From contig CAVGWF010000069.1 in NCBI GenBank assembly GCA_963632825.1, positions 1-37,423 on the forward strand: a stretch of 37,423 nt of DNA. Direction: 5' to 3'. A model generated the notes under the pieces. The model was not told where the DNA came from. It was given only the letters and a program-made list of their open reading frames with translations, and made no database searches. Of the stretch, positions 8,119 to 15,986 are shown piece after piece. The position numbers were made by a program, and so were the translations under genes. The DNA is from F23-B02 sp963632825 (GTDB lineage Bacteria; Bacillota; Clostridia; Oscillospirales; Oscillospiraceae). Numbering within the stretch: position 1 is the stretch's first letter; every line of letters starts with the position of its first letter.

Positions 8119-8554
8119 AGGTTAATTCTCCATCTCTTTTCTTTTTCAGCTCGCAATTTATCTCTTCGGCAAGTTTCCTCTTGCTTTGACTTTTTGAATA
8201 TTTAAAGACAATGTTTTTTAAAGAAGGGTAATTTTTGATAAGCTCATCTTTTGAAACTCTATATAGAATCGGCAGAATTAGTTTCTCGTTTTCATTTGAC
8301 TGTCTTCTTAATAAAGCATTTATCTCATATTCCGTCCATTCTCTGCCAAAGTAATTCGGTGAAATTACAATAACCGCAAGCTCACAATTATTTAGAGCCT
8401 TATCTATCTGCTCTTTTAGGTTATCTCCCCAACAAAGCACATCTGTATCATAAAAAACACTAACTCCTAAGTCTTTTATTTCACTAACCAATTCATCGAC
8501 ATAATCAACTTTATCATCATTAGAGTGGGACACAAAAACACTATATTCGTTCAT
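8105..8554 (-). CDS. Small stand-alone TIR-domain protein
   Basis: This 149-aa protein is essentially one TIR domain. It begins YSVFVSHSNDDK (first strand and BB-loop side), continues VSVFYDTDVLCWGDN, and has VIVISPNYFGREWTEYEI. The last segment places the likely catalytic glutamate at E77, four residues after W73, as in NAD-cleaving bacterial TIR domains. A strong GAGGAG site lies 6 nt before the ATG. The gene begins 10 bp after the membrane protein gene ends and overlaps the large TIR gene, so it sits inside the operon. It is strikingly AT-rich: I counted 116 G+C in the 360 bases 8161-8520, about 32%, against roughly half or more in neighbours. That suggests recent acquisition. It could act as an enzyme or as a ThsB-like signal producer; no ThsA partner is present. 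Confidence 0.85.
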   Translation of the reverse strand: MNEYSVFVSHSNDDKVDYVDELVSEIKDLGVSVFYDTDVLCWGDNLKEQIDKALNNCELAVIVISPNYFGREWTEYEINALLRRQSNENEKLILPILYRVSKDELIKNYPSLKNIVFKYSKSQSKRKLAEEINCELKKKRDGELTYVNI

Positions 8555-8564
8555 GCTATGCTCC

Positions 8565-9257
8565 TCACTTCATCACCTTGCACATTCTGTTTCTGTCACC
8601 GATCAGTGCAATAAGCTCGTCTGCAAGCTCGGAGGCGTCTTCGCCGCTCTTTACCGCTGACGCATACGCAGATAGCTTTTCGGAAATTTCCGCTTCTATA
8701 TCGGCAAGGGCATCGCTGCTCATGGGATCGGAATACCTCAGCGCCTCATAGACCTTTTTGCAGGTCTCCTTTGCCTCGGCGGTCTGGGCTCTCGCCATCA
8801 GATTTTCCGCTTCGACGGTTTTCAGGCGGATAAACGCGGTTTTCTCCTTAACGCGCGTATCCGTTTCATGCACAAGCTCTGCCGCGGCGCTGGCTTTGAT
8901 GACAGATATCGCGGTAAAGCCCAGAATCAGCACGCAAAGGACTATTCCCACCCAGTTGGGCAGATTCGGGATGAGCATGCATGCAGCGCCGACAACAAAC
9001 GACAGTATCAGCGCCGAATAGCTTATGGTGACAAGGGGCAGTTTAAGAAAAAGCTGCTCCTTGCTTTTTGCCTTGAAGGCAAAGTAAGCGCACACGAGCT
9101 GGCCGATCAGGGCAAGCATGATCAAGACATAGCCGCTCCAAAATGCGCCGTTAAATTTACTTACTCCGTCCGCAGCCGGAGTCACAAAAGCAACAACATT
9201 GAATATAACCGCCAAAACAGCCCACGCCGCTATGTAATACTTGAAATTCTTATTCAT
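8565..9257 (-). CDS. Four-helix membrane protein of unknown function
   Basis: The 230-aa protein has four hydrophobic helices at about residues 8-27, 39-62, 73-96 and 102-124. A charged, mostly helical cytoplasmic tail of about 105 residues follows (TRVKEKTAFIRLKTVEAENL onward). No catalytic motif is visible. A ribosome binding site (AGGGAG) lies 9 nt before the ATG. It starts 28 bp after the SPFH gene ends and is followed 10 bp later by the small TIR gene, so all four genes look co-transcribed. It is a plausible membrane anchor or partner for the SPFH protein, which has no membrane helix of its own. I do not recognise a named family. Confidence 0.7.
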   Translation of the reverse strand: MNKNFKYYIAAWAVLAVIFNVVAFVTPAADGVSKFNGAFWSGYVLIMLALIGQLVCAYFAFKAKSKEQLFLKLPLVTISYSALILSFVVGAACMLIPNLPNWVGIVLCVLILGFTAISVIKASAAAELVHETDTRVKEKTAFIRLKTVEAENLMARAQTAEAKETCKKVYEALRYSDPMSSDALADIEAEISEKLSAYASAVKSGEDASELADELIALIGDRNRMCKVMK

Positions 9258-9285
9258 GATCGTTTTCTCTCCCTATCTCTCTGTT

Positions 9286-10686
9286 TTATAATTTTGTTCC
9301 GCACTCAAGGCAGAATTTCGCACCGGCGGGGACCTCTTTGCCGCAGTTGGGACATGCAGAGATAAATTTGTGTCCGCATTCGGGGCAGAACTTGCCTTTT
9401 GCCACGGTCTGACCGCATTCGGGGCAGGTGATCATGCCATCGGGTACAGCCTCGATCTTTTCGCCGCATTCAAGACAGAACTTGGAGCCTGTCGGGATAG
9501 CCGCGCCACACTTAGGGCAGGCATCCTTCGCCGGTGAAGCCGTATCGGGTGAGCTCGTGTCCCCAAAGCCTCCGAACATATTACCTATCTGTCCTCCAAA
9601 TGCACCGGCGGCTTTCAGACCGATCCCAAGACCGACAATATCGCTCATGACCGAGCCGCCCGCTCCGCCGGAGCCTCCCATGTTTCCAATGCCCTCGGCA
9701 TAGGCCTTTTGGACTTCCGCCTGAAGAACGTCTTTTTGGTTATAGCCCATGGCGCGCATGACCTCCGCCTCTGCCAAGCCCGATGCTTTTTTCGCCATAG
9801 CCTCAGCCTGCGCCTCTATCACTTTTCGCTCTGCTGCACGCTTTGCGACCTCTGTTTGGGTCTGCTGGCGCTCAAGCTCAGCAGCACGCGCGGCGGCCGT
9901 GACCTCTGCCTCTGCCTGCGCTTTTGTCGTGCGAATGTCCTTGTCCGCATGAATCATGCGCTTCTGCAAAGATATAGTATACAGCTCCCGGATTCTCTTG
10001 AAATTCGGATCATCCTCGGGCAGCACTACAGTGGTCAGATAAAACTGCGGTATTGTAATACCGTACTCCTCAAACTCGGGAAGAAGCTTCTTATGCAGCT
10101 CCGAGGCTATCTCGTTGAGATGCTCATCGACTTCGAGTATATTTATCTGTAATGCCTTGATCACAGAGGATAGAGTCGTTTTCACTGCCGAGGAAATGAC
10201 GGGTCTGAATGAATTCTGAATGGATTTGGTGAAGCCGTCTCTTTCCGAATCCCATGCAATGCCGGTCATAGTTCCGACAAGCTTGATGAGGAGCTTTCTG
10301 CTGTCGGCTACCTGCATATTAAGCGAGCCGCTCGCGCCAAGCTCCAGAGGCACGCCGGAATCGGGGTCAATGTACCTGACCTTGCTGTCGGTTCCCCATT
10401 TCATCGCCATCTGAACAGTCTTGTTTATGAAGTAAACCTCACAATGAAACGGCGTATTATCGCCGGTAGTGCGGTTGAGCAGCTTTCCGAGCTTCGGGAT
10501 ATTCTGCGTTTCCAGCGTGTATCTGCCCGCTCCGAAGAGGTCAAGTGCCTGACCGTTCATAAAAAAGATTGCTTCCTGACTTTCATGGACAATGAGCTGA
10601 GTCAGGGAGTTAAAATCCTCGCACGGATGCTTCCACACAAAGGTGCTGTTGTCCCCCTCGTATTTGATGATATCTGTGATCTGCAT
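9286..10686 (-). CDS. SPFH-domain protein with C-terminal zinc ribbons (YdjI/virion core-like)
   Basis: This 466-aa protein has an SPFH/band-7 domain over about residues 1-240. An Ala/Glu/Gln-rich coiled coil follows (240-330), then a Gly-rich linker (331-375). Three zinc ribbons end the protein: C390/C393/C404/C407, C421/C424/C434/C437 and C445/C448/C459/C462. This is the layout of the B. subtilis YdjI-like family, whose members assemble on membranes and have been linked to envelope stress. I choose the ATG at 10686, preceded by AAGGAG; a longer in-frame extension to 10758 runs through the leader hairpin. It is the first gene of the four-gene operon. It likely forms an oligomeric membrane scaffold; its relation to the TIR proteins is inferred from gene order. 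Confidence 0.85.
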   Translation of the reverse strand: MQITDIIKYEGDNSTFVWKHPCEDFNSLTQLIVHESQEAIFFMNGQALDLFGAGRYTLETQNIPKLGKLLNRTTGDNTPFHCEVYFINKTVQMAMKWGTDSKVRYIDPDSGVPLELGASGSLNMQVADSRKLLIKLVGTMTGIAWDSERDGFTKSIQNSFRPVISSAVKTTLSSVIKALQINILEVDEHLNEIASELHKKLLPEFEEYGITIPQFYLTTVVLPEDDPNFKRIRELYTISLQKRMIHADKDIRTTKAQAEAEVTAAARAAELERQQTQTEVAKRAAERKVIEAQAEAMAKKASGLAEAEVMRAMGYNQKDVLQAEVQKAYAEGIGNMGGSGGAGGSVMSDIVGLGIGLKAAGAFGGQIGNMFGGFGDTSSPDTASPAKDACPKCGAAIPTGSKFCLECGEKIEAVPDGMITCPECGQTVAKGKFCPECGHKFISACPNCGKEVPAGAKFCLECGTKL

Positions 10687-10733
10687 TTCCGGTTTTCTCC
10701 TTCTTCTCAATTGATTTATTGACAATAAACAAA

Positions 10734-10772
10734 GGCACACTCTGCCCGCAATCGTCACGGTAAGAGTGTGCC
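10734..10772 (-). promoter_or_regulatory. GC-rich hairpin in the SPFH leader, possible attenuator
   Basis: A perfect 10-bp inverted repeat, GGCACACTCT (10734-10743) with AGAGTGTGCC (10763-10772), encloses 19 nt. On the minus strand it is followed by TTTGTTTATT, so it resembles a weak intrinsic terminator about 48 bp before the SPFH start. It could also be a protein-binding site or protect the mRNA. Confidence 0.5.
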
Positions 10773-10816
10773 AAATATTCTATATTTTGTATAAATGCAA
10801 AAGGACAGACTTACAC

Positions 10817-10856
<40 letters not shown>

Positions 10857-10859
10857 AAG

Positions 10860-10886
10860 AGTATAGCAGTGAGCATCGCTTGTCAA
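10860..10886 (-). promoter_or_regulatory. Promoter-like sequence for the SPFH/TIR operon
   Basis: On the minus strand a perfect TTGACA (10886-10881) precedes TATACT (10865-10860). The 15-bp spacer is short; TACTCT at 17 bp is an alternative -10. Transcription would begin in or next to the tetranucleotide repeat. Confidence 0.5.
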
Positions 10887-11016
10887 GTCCTTTTTGCAAA
10901 AAAGATTACTTTTTTCTATAATAGCAAAAACCACGGCAATACGCAACAAAATTCGATGGAAGCAGTAAGCTGCTTTCAGGCATGGCGAGCCTGCGCCGCT
11001 GCCCTGAACGGGCATA

Positions 11017-11053
11017 AAAACGGCATAGCCGCATATTACGACTATGCCGTTTT
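11017..11053 (-). terminator. Intrinsic terminator of the panT-coaX operon
   Basis: A 12-bp stem, AAAACGGCATAG (11017-11028) with CTATGCCGTTTT (11042-11053), has a 13-nt loop and a T-run at its minus-strand end. It lies 39 bp past the coaX stop. Confidence 0.85.
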
Positions 11054-11091
11054 GGCTGAGCCACACCCGACTAACGGTCGGGATTTACGAC

Positions 11092-11877
11092 TTATTTGCC
11101 TGTTTTTTTCGGCTTGGCATTTTTCTGGTACAGTATCGCAAGCCCCTTGAGCAGCAGGTCTGGCTCGTGGTTTATCCCGTGGCGGCAGTAGGGTATCACG
11201 CCGCCGGACAGTCCGCCGGTGGCAACGACAGCAGCTTCTCCGCCGAGCTCCTCTTCCATGCGGTCGATCATGCCGTCGATCATTGCGGCGGTACCGAAGA
11301 TTGCACCCGAGCGCATACAGTCAACGGTGTTCGTCGCAATGCACTTTTTCGGCGCCTCTATCGAGATGCTCGGCAGCAGACTCGTGCCCTGTGAAAGGGC
11401 ATTATACGACAAATTCACACCCGGAACTATCGCTCCGCCTATGAACGCACCGTCCTTATCCACCGCAAAAAGCGTTGTCGCCGTTCCGAGGTCGACGATG
11501 ATGATGGGCGGCTTATACATGGCGATGGCGCCCACGGCACCCGTTATCAGGTCACCGGCAAGTGTGCCCGGATCGTCTATCTTGACATTCATGCCGGTTT
11601 TTATGCCCGCCCCTACCATTATGCACTCAAGCCCCGTGAGCTTGCGCACGGCAGAGCGTATCGCACGGTTGACCTGCGGTACGACCGAGGACATTATAGC
11701 CCCGTCGAACTTCCTGTAGTCCACGCCGTCGAAGGCGAAGCTCTGACGCATTTTCAGCGCATAGTCGTTCGGGAGGTCGCTCGTATTGGTCGCAAGACGG
11801 CTGCGGCTGACGACCGTGCCGTTTTCGACACAGCCGAGAACTACATTCGTATTTCCGACATCAATCGTCAGTATCAT
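11092..11877 (-). CDS. coaX: Type III pantothenate kinase
   Basis: CoaX phosphorylates pantothenate, the first step of coenzyme A synthesis, in the cytoplasm. It belongs to the ASKHA fold. The phosphate-binding motif DVGNTN is at residues 6-11, and the second conserved stretch (IIIVDLGTATT) lies mid-protein. Its 261-aa length is normal. The ATG is preceded by GAGGT at about 10 nt. It follows the ECF S-component gene by 17 bp, forming a vitamin B5 uptake and activation pair. Type III kinases are insensitive to CoA feedback, so control is more likely transcriptional. Confidence 0.95.
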   Translation of the reverse strand: MILTIDVGNTNVVLGCVENGTVVSRSRLATNTSDLPNDYALKMRQSFAFDGVDYRKFDGAIMSSVVPQVNRAIRSAVRKLTGLECIMVGAGIKTGMNVKIDDPGTLAGDLITGAVGAIAMYKPPIIIVDLGTATTLFAVDKDGAFIGGAIVPGVNLSYNALSQGTSLLPSISIEAPKKCIATNTVDCMRSGAIFGTAAMIDGMIDRMEEELGGEAAVVATGGLSGGVIPYCRHGINHEPDLLLKGLAILYQKNAKPKKTGK

Positions 11878-11894
11878 AAAGCCATTACCTCTTT

Positions 11895-12494
11895 TTATTG
11901 CATTTGCTTGCCTGCACGGATGATGCGCTCTATTCCGGCGGCAAGCAGCACATTGACGCCAAGCTCAACGAGGAAATTCACGCCCGTCAGACCCATGATG
12001 ATATACAAAAGCATGTTCTCACCGCCTGCCCAGCCGCTTATGGTGTCAAAGAAAAATACCAGCATGCCCACGATGAACAGTCCGGTATTTACAACGGGGC
12101 AAACGACACCGGATACCAGAACTGCGGCCTTAGAGCTTTTCCCTGCCGTCGCCTCGTAGCACGCGCCCGCTATGAAGCCGGCCGCTGCGCCCTTGCCGAT
12201 GCAGATGAGAATGCATCCGATGGGATTTATGCTCATAAGGAGCATTACCGTGCCTCCGTCCCAGCCCAAAAGACCGGTGACGAGCACGACCAGCCCGAAC
12301 ACTCCGCCAAGATAGGCTCCCGCGCCCTTGCCGTAAATGGCAGTTCCGATTATTATCGGTGCAAGCGCCAGTGTTATTGAGAACGGACCGAATCTCACGA
12401 AGGTGCAGAGCACCTGAAGCACCACGATTATCGCGGTGAAGATAGCGAGCCCCGTCATACGGCGGGTGCTGCCCTTGTGTTTGTCGTTATTCAT
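11895..12494 (-). CDS. ECF transporter S-component, probably for pantothenate
   Basis: The 199-aa protein has six hydrophobic segments typical of the substrate-binding S-component of energy-coupling factor transporters. These membrane proteins bind a vitamin and pair with shared EcfA/EcfT energising units, which are not encoded in this window. Placement directly upstream of the pantothenate kinase gene suggests the PanT role. The start has a strong AGGAGGT site 5 nt upstream. Its own promoter lies in the divergent region shared with the GH13 gene. The family call is solid; substrate assignment rests on the neighbouring gene. I see no riboswitch in its short leader. Confidence 0.8.
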   Translation of the reverse strand: MNNDKHKGSTRRMTGLAIFTAIIVVLQVLCTFVRFGPFSITLALAPIIIGTAIYGKGAGAYLGGVFGLVVLVTGLLGWDGGTVMLLMSINPIGCILICIGKGAAAGFIAGACYEATAGKSSKAAVLVSGVVCPVVNTGLFIVGMLVFFFDTISGWAGGENMLLYIIMGLTGVNFLVELGVNVLLAAGIERIIRAGKQMQ

Positions 12495-12548
12495 TTTTAC
12501 CTCCTGCTGTCGCCCCGAGCATGTCGGGTGCGGCGCGTTTTCGCGTAA

Positions 12549-12577
12549 ATATTACAATACGCGCCCGCACTTGTCAA
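12549..12577 (-). promoter_or_regulatory. Sigma-A promoter for the ECF S-component-coaX operon
   Basis: On the minus strand a perfect TTGACA (12577-12572) and TAATAT (12554-12549) are separated by 17 bp, 55 bp before the start codon. Confidence 0.7.
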
Positions 12578-12604
12578 CCATTTTAGTGTGCGCAGAAATA
12601 TGAG

Positions 12605-12637
12605 GATGTTGCAACATCAACTGCGTTGTGATAAAAT
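12605..12637 (+). promoter_or_regulatory. Promoter of the GH13 gene with an embedded 14-bp palindrome
   Basis: TTGCAA (12609-12614) and TAAAAT (12632-12637) are 17 bp apart. The -35 is buried in the perfect palindrome GATGTTGCAACATC (12605-12618). That is the position and symmetry expected of an operator for a dimeric repressor, such as a LacI-type sugar regulator. Confidence 0.6.
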
Positions 12638-12669
12638 TACCGCAACGATTTCTGCATGGAGAAAATACT

Positions 12670-14340
12670 ATGGAAAAAAAGTGCTGGTATAAGGAAATGG
12701 CGGTGTACCAGATATGGTGCCGCAGCTTCTGCGACGGTAACGGCGACGGCATAGGCGACCTGTGGGGCGTTCTGTCCAAGCTCGATTACATCGCATCTTT
12801 AAATGTTGACGGTATATGGTTCTCCCCGCTTTACCCGTCTCCCAATGCCGACTACGGCTACGATATCTCCGACTACAGGAGCATCCACCCCGATTTCGGC
12901 GATCTTGAGGTATTCAAGCAGGTGCTCGACGGAGCTCACGAGCGCGGTATGCGGGTTTTCATGGATCTTGTCGTAAATCACACCTCGGATGAGCATCCGT
13001 GGTTCAAGTCGAGCCGCAGCAGCAAGGACAGCCCCTACCGAGATTATTACTACTGGCGTCCCGGCAAGGGCAAAAAGCGCCCGCCGAATAACTGGGACAG
13101 CCTGTTTGAGGGCAGGGCATGGGAATATGACAGGCAGACCGACGAGTGGTACATGCACATATTCTCCAAAAAGCAGCCCGATCTCAACATGGCAAACCCC
13201 AAGGTGCGCGAGGAGGTCAAGGATATAATGCGCTTTTGGCTCGATATGGGCGTTGACGGCTTCCGCGAGGATGTTATAACCTATATCGCCAAGGCGGACG
13301 GACTTCCGAGCGCAAAAATAAAGCTGCCTGCCGCGACCGGTATGCAGTACTATACCAACCTGCCGAAGGTGCATGACTATCTTGCCGAATTCAAGCGCGA
13401 TGTGCTCGATTTCTACGACTGCTTCACCGTGGGCGAGGGACCGCGCATGGAGCCCGATGTTGCGCTGAGCTATGTTCGCGAGGGCAAGGACAAGGTGCTC
13501 GACATGATGATAAACTTTGCCCATATGGAGGCAGACTGCTTTATAACGGACTTCCTGCAGCGTCCGTTTGACCTGATAAAGCTCAAGAAAGCGTTTACGA
13601 AATGGCAGACCCGGATGTACGGCAAGGGCTGGAATGCCCTGTACATGGAAAACCATGACCATCCGCGCATAATAAGCCGTTACGGCAGCGAGAAATACCG
13701 CGTTGAGAGCGGCAAGAGCATCGCTGCAAGCTATCTGTTCCAGCGCGGCACTCCGTTCGTATATCAGGGGCAGGAGATCGGTATGGTGAACACGCCGCTG
13801 GGATCGCTTGACGAGTATAAAGACATAATGGTCAAAAATAACGCCCGTATTGCCCGCTCGCTCGGACTGTCCAAGGCAACGGTGCTGAAGCTTGCACAGA
13901 AGGCGTCGCGCGACAACGCGAGGACCTGTATGCAGTGGTCGGATGCTCCGAACGCCGGCTTTTCCGAGGCAGAGCCGTGGTTTGCGGTGAATCCGAATTA
14001 CAAACGGATAAATGTTCAGAGCCAGCTTGACGACGAAAACAGCCTGCTGAGCTTCTACCGCAGCGCCCTGCAGTTCAGGCGCGATAACCCGATCGTTATA
14101 TACGGCAACTATGTCGAGCATTATCCCAAAAGCAGGGAGCTGTATGTCTATGAGCGCAATCTCGCCGGCAAAAAGCTTCTGGTCATCTGCTCATATTCCG
14201 AGAAAACCGTGCGTTTCGACGCTCCTGACGGTATAGTCCTCGACGAGAGCAAGCAGGTGTTCGGAAACTACGAAAATAACTTTGTGATAGCCAACGGCTT
14301 TACCGCAAGACCATATGAAATGAGGGTGTATCTGTTTTGA
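12670..14340 (+). CDS. GH13 alpha-glucosidase, probably oligo-1,6-glucosidase-like
   Basis: This 556-aa cytoplasmic enzyme of the GH13_31 type releases glucose from short alpha-glucosides; it has no signal peptide. The four conserved regions are visible: DLVVNH (99-104), GFRED with nucleophile D201, TVGE with acid/base E256, and ENHD with D330. The residue after the nucleophile is Val202, which in characterised relatives favours alpha-1,6 over alpha-1,4 linkages. Position 200, usually Met, is Glu here. I choose the ATG at 12670 (GGAG 8 nt upstream); the in-frame extension from 12628 overlaps the -10. No sugar transporter is adjacent. The next gene begins within the stop codon. Confidence 0.9.
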   Translation: MEKKCWYKEMAVYQIWCRSFCDGNGDGIGDLWGVLSKLDYIASLNVDGIWFSPLYPSPNADYGYDISDYRSIHPDFGDLEVFKQVLDGAHERGMRVFMDLVVNHTSDEHPWFKSSRSSKDSPYRDYYYWRPGKGKKRPPNNWDSLFEGRAWEYDRQTDEWYMHIFSKKQPDLNMANPKVREEVKDIMRFWLDMGVDGFREDVITYIAKADGLPSAKIKLPAATGMQYYTNLPKVHDYLAEFKRDVLDFYDCFTVGEGPRMEPDVALSYVREGKDKVLDMMINFAHMEADCFITDFLQRPFDLIKLKKAFTKWQTRMYGKGWNALYMENHDHPRIISRYGSEKYRVESGKSIAASYLFQRGTPFVYQGQEIGMVNTPLGSLDEYKDIMVKNNARIARSLGLSKATVLKLAQKASRDNARTCMQWSDAPNAGFSEAEPWFAVNPNYKRINVQSQLDDENSLLSFYRSALQFRRDNPIVIYGNYVEHYPKSRELYVYERNLAGKKLLVICSYSEKTVRFDAPDGIVLDESKQVFGNYENNFVIANGFTARPYEMRVYLF

Positions 14341-14804
14341 TGAGACGACATGACCGCGCCATAGAGGCGTTTGACGAAATATGCGCGCTGATAGAAAAGT
14401 GCGAAACTCTGCGAGTTGCGTTTTCCGATGAGGGAGCACCGTATATAGTTCCGCTGTCGTTCGGCTACGAGGCAGCCGACGGCGTTTTCACCTTTTATGT
14501 CCACGGTGCGAAAACCGGCAGACGGCATGAGCTGGCGGCTAAGAGCGCGGAGGTCTGCGTGGAGACCGATATCTGCGAGGGCTTTGTGGAGCTTGAGAAG
14601 GGAGCCCAGACAGCCGATTACAAAAGCTTCATCGGCCGGGGCAGGATAAGCACCGTCACAGGCGGCGAGGCGGTCAAGGGACTGGAGCTTTTGTGCCGTC
14701 ACTGCGGCTTCGACGGCATGACCTGCACCGAGGCTGTGATAAGAAACACCTGCGTTGAAAAGATAGTTATGGACGACTTTACGGCAAAGCAGAGATTTAA
14801 ATAG
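14340..14804 (+). CDS. NimA-like FMN-binding protein (pyridoxamine 5'-phosphate oxidase family)
   Basis: The 154-aa protein matches the short split-barrel flavoprotein family that includes NimA nitroimidazole reductase. It has the N-terminal RVAFSDEGAPYIVPLSFGY strand pair and FTFYVHGAKTGRRHEL, the usual FMN-contacting region. Members bind FMN or haem and carry out small redox reactions; the physiological substrate is usually unknown. The ATG at 14340 overlaps the GH13 stop by one base (TGATG), so translation is coupled and the two are co-transcribed. A terminator follows. Resistance to nitroimidazoles should not be assumed from family membership. Confidence 0.8.
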   Translation: MRRHDRAIEAFDEICALIEKCETLRVAFSDEGAPYIVPLSFGYEAADGVFTFYVHGAKTGRRHELAAKSAEVCVETDICEGFVELEKGAQTADYKSFIGRGRISTVTGGEAVKGLELLCRHCGFDGMTCTEAVIRNTCVEKIVMDDFTAKQRFK

Positions 14805-14820
14805 AAAAACGGATATAGTA

Positions 14821-14849
14821 AAGCCAAGGCCGGACGACCTTGGCTTTTT
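14821..14849. terminator. Terminator after the GH13/NimA-like operon
   Basis: A 9-bp stem (14821-14829 with 14838-14846) has an 8-nt loop and is followed by T-rich sequence. It sits between converging operons and may also serve the minus-strand recJ operon. Confidence 0.8.
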
Positions 14850-14890
14850 ACATTGCTTCGTTATCTGCGCTGCACACCGATATTGAGCGC

Positions 14891-15355
14891 TCAACCGAGA
14901 AACGAGCCTACGGATATCACGCCTAGGGTGGCAAGCATTATGATAAGTCCCGCAACCGCAACACCCATGGCGATGGCAGGAAGCGCGCTTTTAAGACGCA
15001 TGTCCAGAAGCGAAGCGACGAGCGCGCCCGTCCACGCCCCCGTGCCCGGCAGCGGTATGGCAACCAGAATAAACAGTCCCCAAAAGCTGTACTTGTGCAC
15101 CGCTTCCGCTTTTTCCGCGCCCTTGCGCTCAAGAAATGAGGTGAATTTATCAAGGATATGGTGCTTTTTCATCCACTGTATTATGTGGCGGGTCAGCAGA
15201 ATTAGAAACGGCACCGGCAGCATATTGCCCACAAAGCCGGCTCCGAATGACAGCCATGGGTCGAGCCCTGCGGCAATGCCGACGGGTATTGCTCCGCGTA
15301 TTTCGAGGATCGGGAGCATCCCTATAACAAGCGTCTTAAGTATGTCGTAAAGCAT
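14891..15355 (-). CDS. Small multidrug export family membrane protein (COG2426-like)
   Basis: The 154-aa protein has four or five hydrophobic segments. It carries the family's features: an ILEIRGAIPVGIA stretch near the N-terminus and PLPGTGAWTGALVA in the middle, both rich in Pro/Gly turns. The family name, putative small multidrug export protein, is based on old annotation and the transported substrate is unproven. GGAG lies 6 nt before the ATG. It is the last gene of the recJ-rel-dtd-hydrolase operon, 14 bp after its neighbour. Confidence 0.8.
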   Translation of the reverse strand: MLYDILKTLVIGMLPILEIRGAIPVGIAAGLDPWLSFGAGFVGNMLPVPFLILLTRHIIQWMKKHHILDKFTSFLERKGAEKAEAVHKYSFWGLFILVAIPLPGTGAWTGALVASLLDMRLKSALPAIAMGVAVAGLIIMLATLGVISVGSFLG

Positions 15356-15369
15356 TGATGTCTCCGTTT

Positions 15370-15984
15370 TCAGTAGTTTTGCATAGCCTCACGGCAATAG
15401 TGGTTAAAGCGGCGCTCACGCTCGAGGGTCGAGCAGTCCATATGACCGGGGTATACCTCATAGTCGCCGGGGAGAGCGCATAGCTTTTTGAGCGACTCCA
15501 TTTCTGCCTTCATATCACCGCCCGGCAGATCCGTTCTGCCGCAGCTTCCGCGGAACAGCGTATCGCCGGTGAATAGAGCGTTTTCACAGATAAGGCTCAC
15601 GCCGCCGGGAGTGTGACCCGGAGTTGCAAGTACCCTGAAGGTCAGTCCCGCCTCGGTGATGACATCGCCGTCATCATAGGTCTTTCCGCCGTCGGGCAGC
15701 CTGAAGAGCATTCCGCTCATACCGACTCTGTAGCCCTCGTCGCGCCGGTTGATATAAACGGTACATCCGGTCTCGGCGGCGATCTCGGCCACCGCACCGA
15801 CATGGTCAAAGTGACCGTGGGTCAGCATTATCGCCCTGCACTTGAGCTTGCTGCTCTCAATGTAATCCATTATTGTGTTGCTTTCGTCGCCGGGGTCTAT
15901 GACGACACATTCGAGAGCTTCCTCGTTTATGACAACATAGCAGTTTGTCTCAAGCTGCCCCACCGGTATGGTTTTGATATTCAT
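15370..15984 (-). CDS. MBL-fold metallohydrolase (glyoxalase II-like)
   Basis: The protein (204 aa from the ATG) has the metallo-beta-lactamase-fold signature THGHFDH at residues 55-61, a further metal ligand in GHTPGG, the FTGDTLF strand and the final YPGH motif. Such enzymes hydrolyse thioesters or related substrates with two metal ions; many are labelled hydroxyacylglutathione hydrolase, though a glutathione role is unlikely in a clostridial cell. I prefer the ATG at 15984 (AGGGAG 8 nt away). An in-frame GTG at 15990 overlapping the dtd stop is possible. This gene frequently follows rel and dtd in Firmicutes. Confidence 0.85.
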   Translation of the reverse strand: MNIKTIPVGQLETNCYVVINEEALECVVIDPGDESNTIMDYIESSKLKCRAIMLTHGHFDHVGAVAEIAAETGCTVYINRRDEGYRVGMSGMLFRLPDGGKTYDDGDVITEAGLTFRVLATPGHTPGGVSLICENALFTGDTLFRGSCGRTDLPGGDMKAEMESLKKLCALPGDYEVYPGHMDCSTLERERRFNHYCREAMQNY

Positions 15985-15986
15985 GC

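Noticed and set aside
8105..8554. Small TIR gene as Thoeris thsB
   Set aside because: Thoeris needs a ThsA effector with SIR2 or macro/SLOG domains. None is encoded nearby, and the neighbours are SPFH and membrane proteins.
12495..12548. Riboswitch in the ECF S-component leader
   Set aside because: The leader is only about 50 nt and shows no structure matching a known vitamin riboswitch.
12799..14121. Long 440-codon minus-strand ORF opposite the GH13 gene
   Set aside because: The plus strand has all four GH13 motifs; the antisense frame shows no family features.
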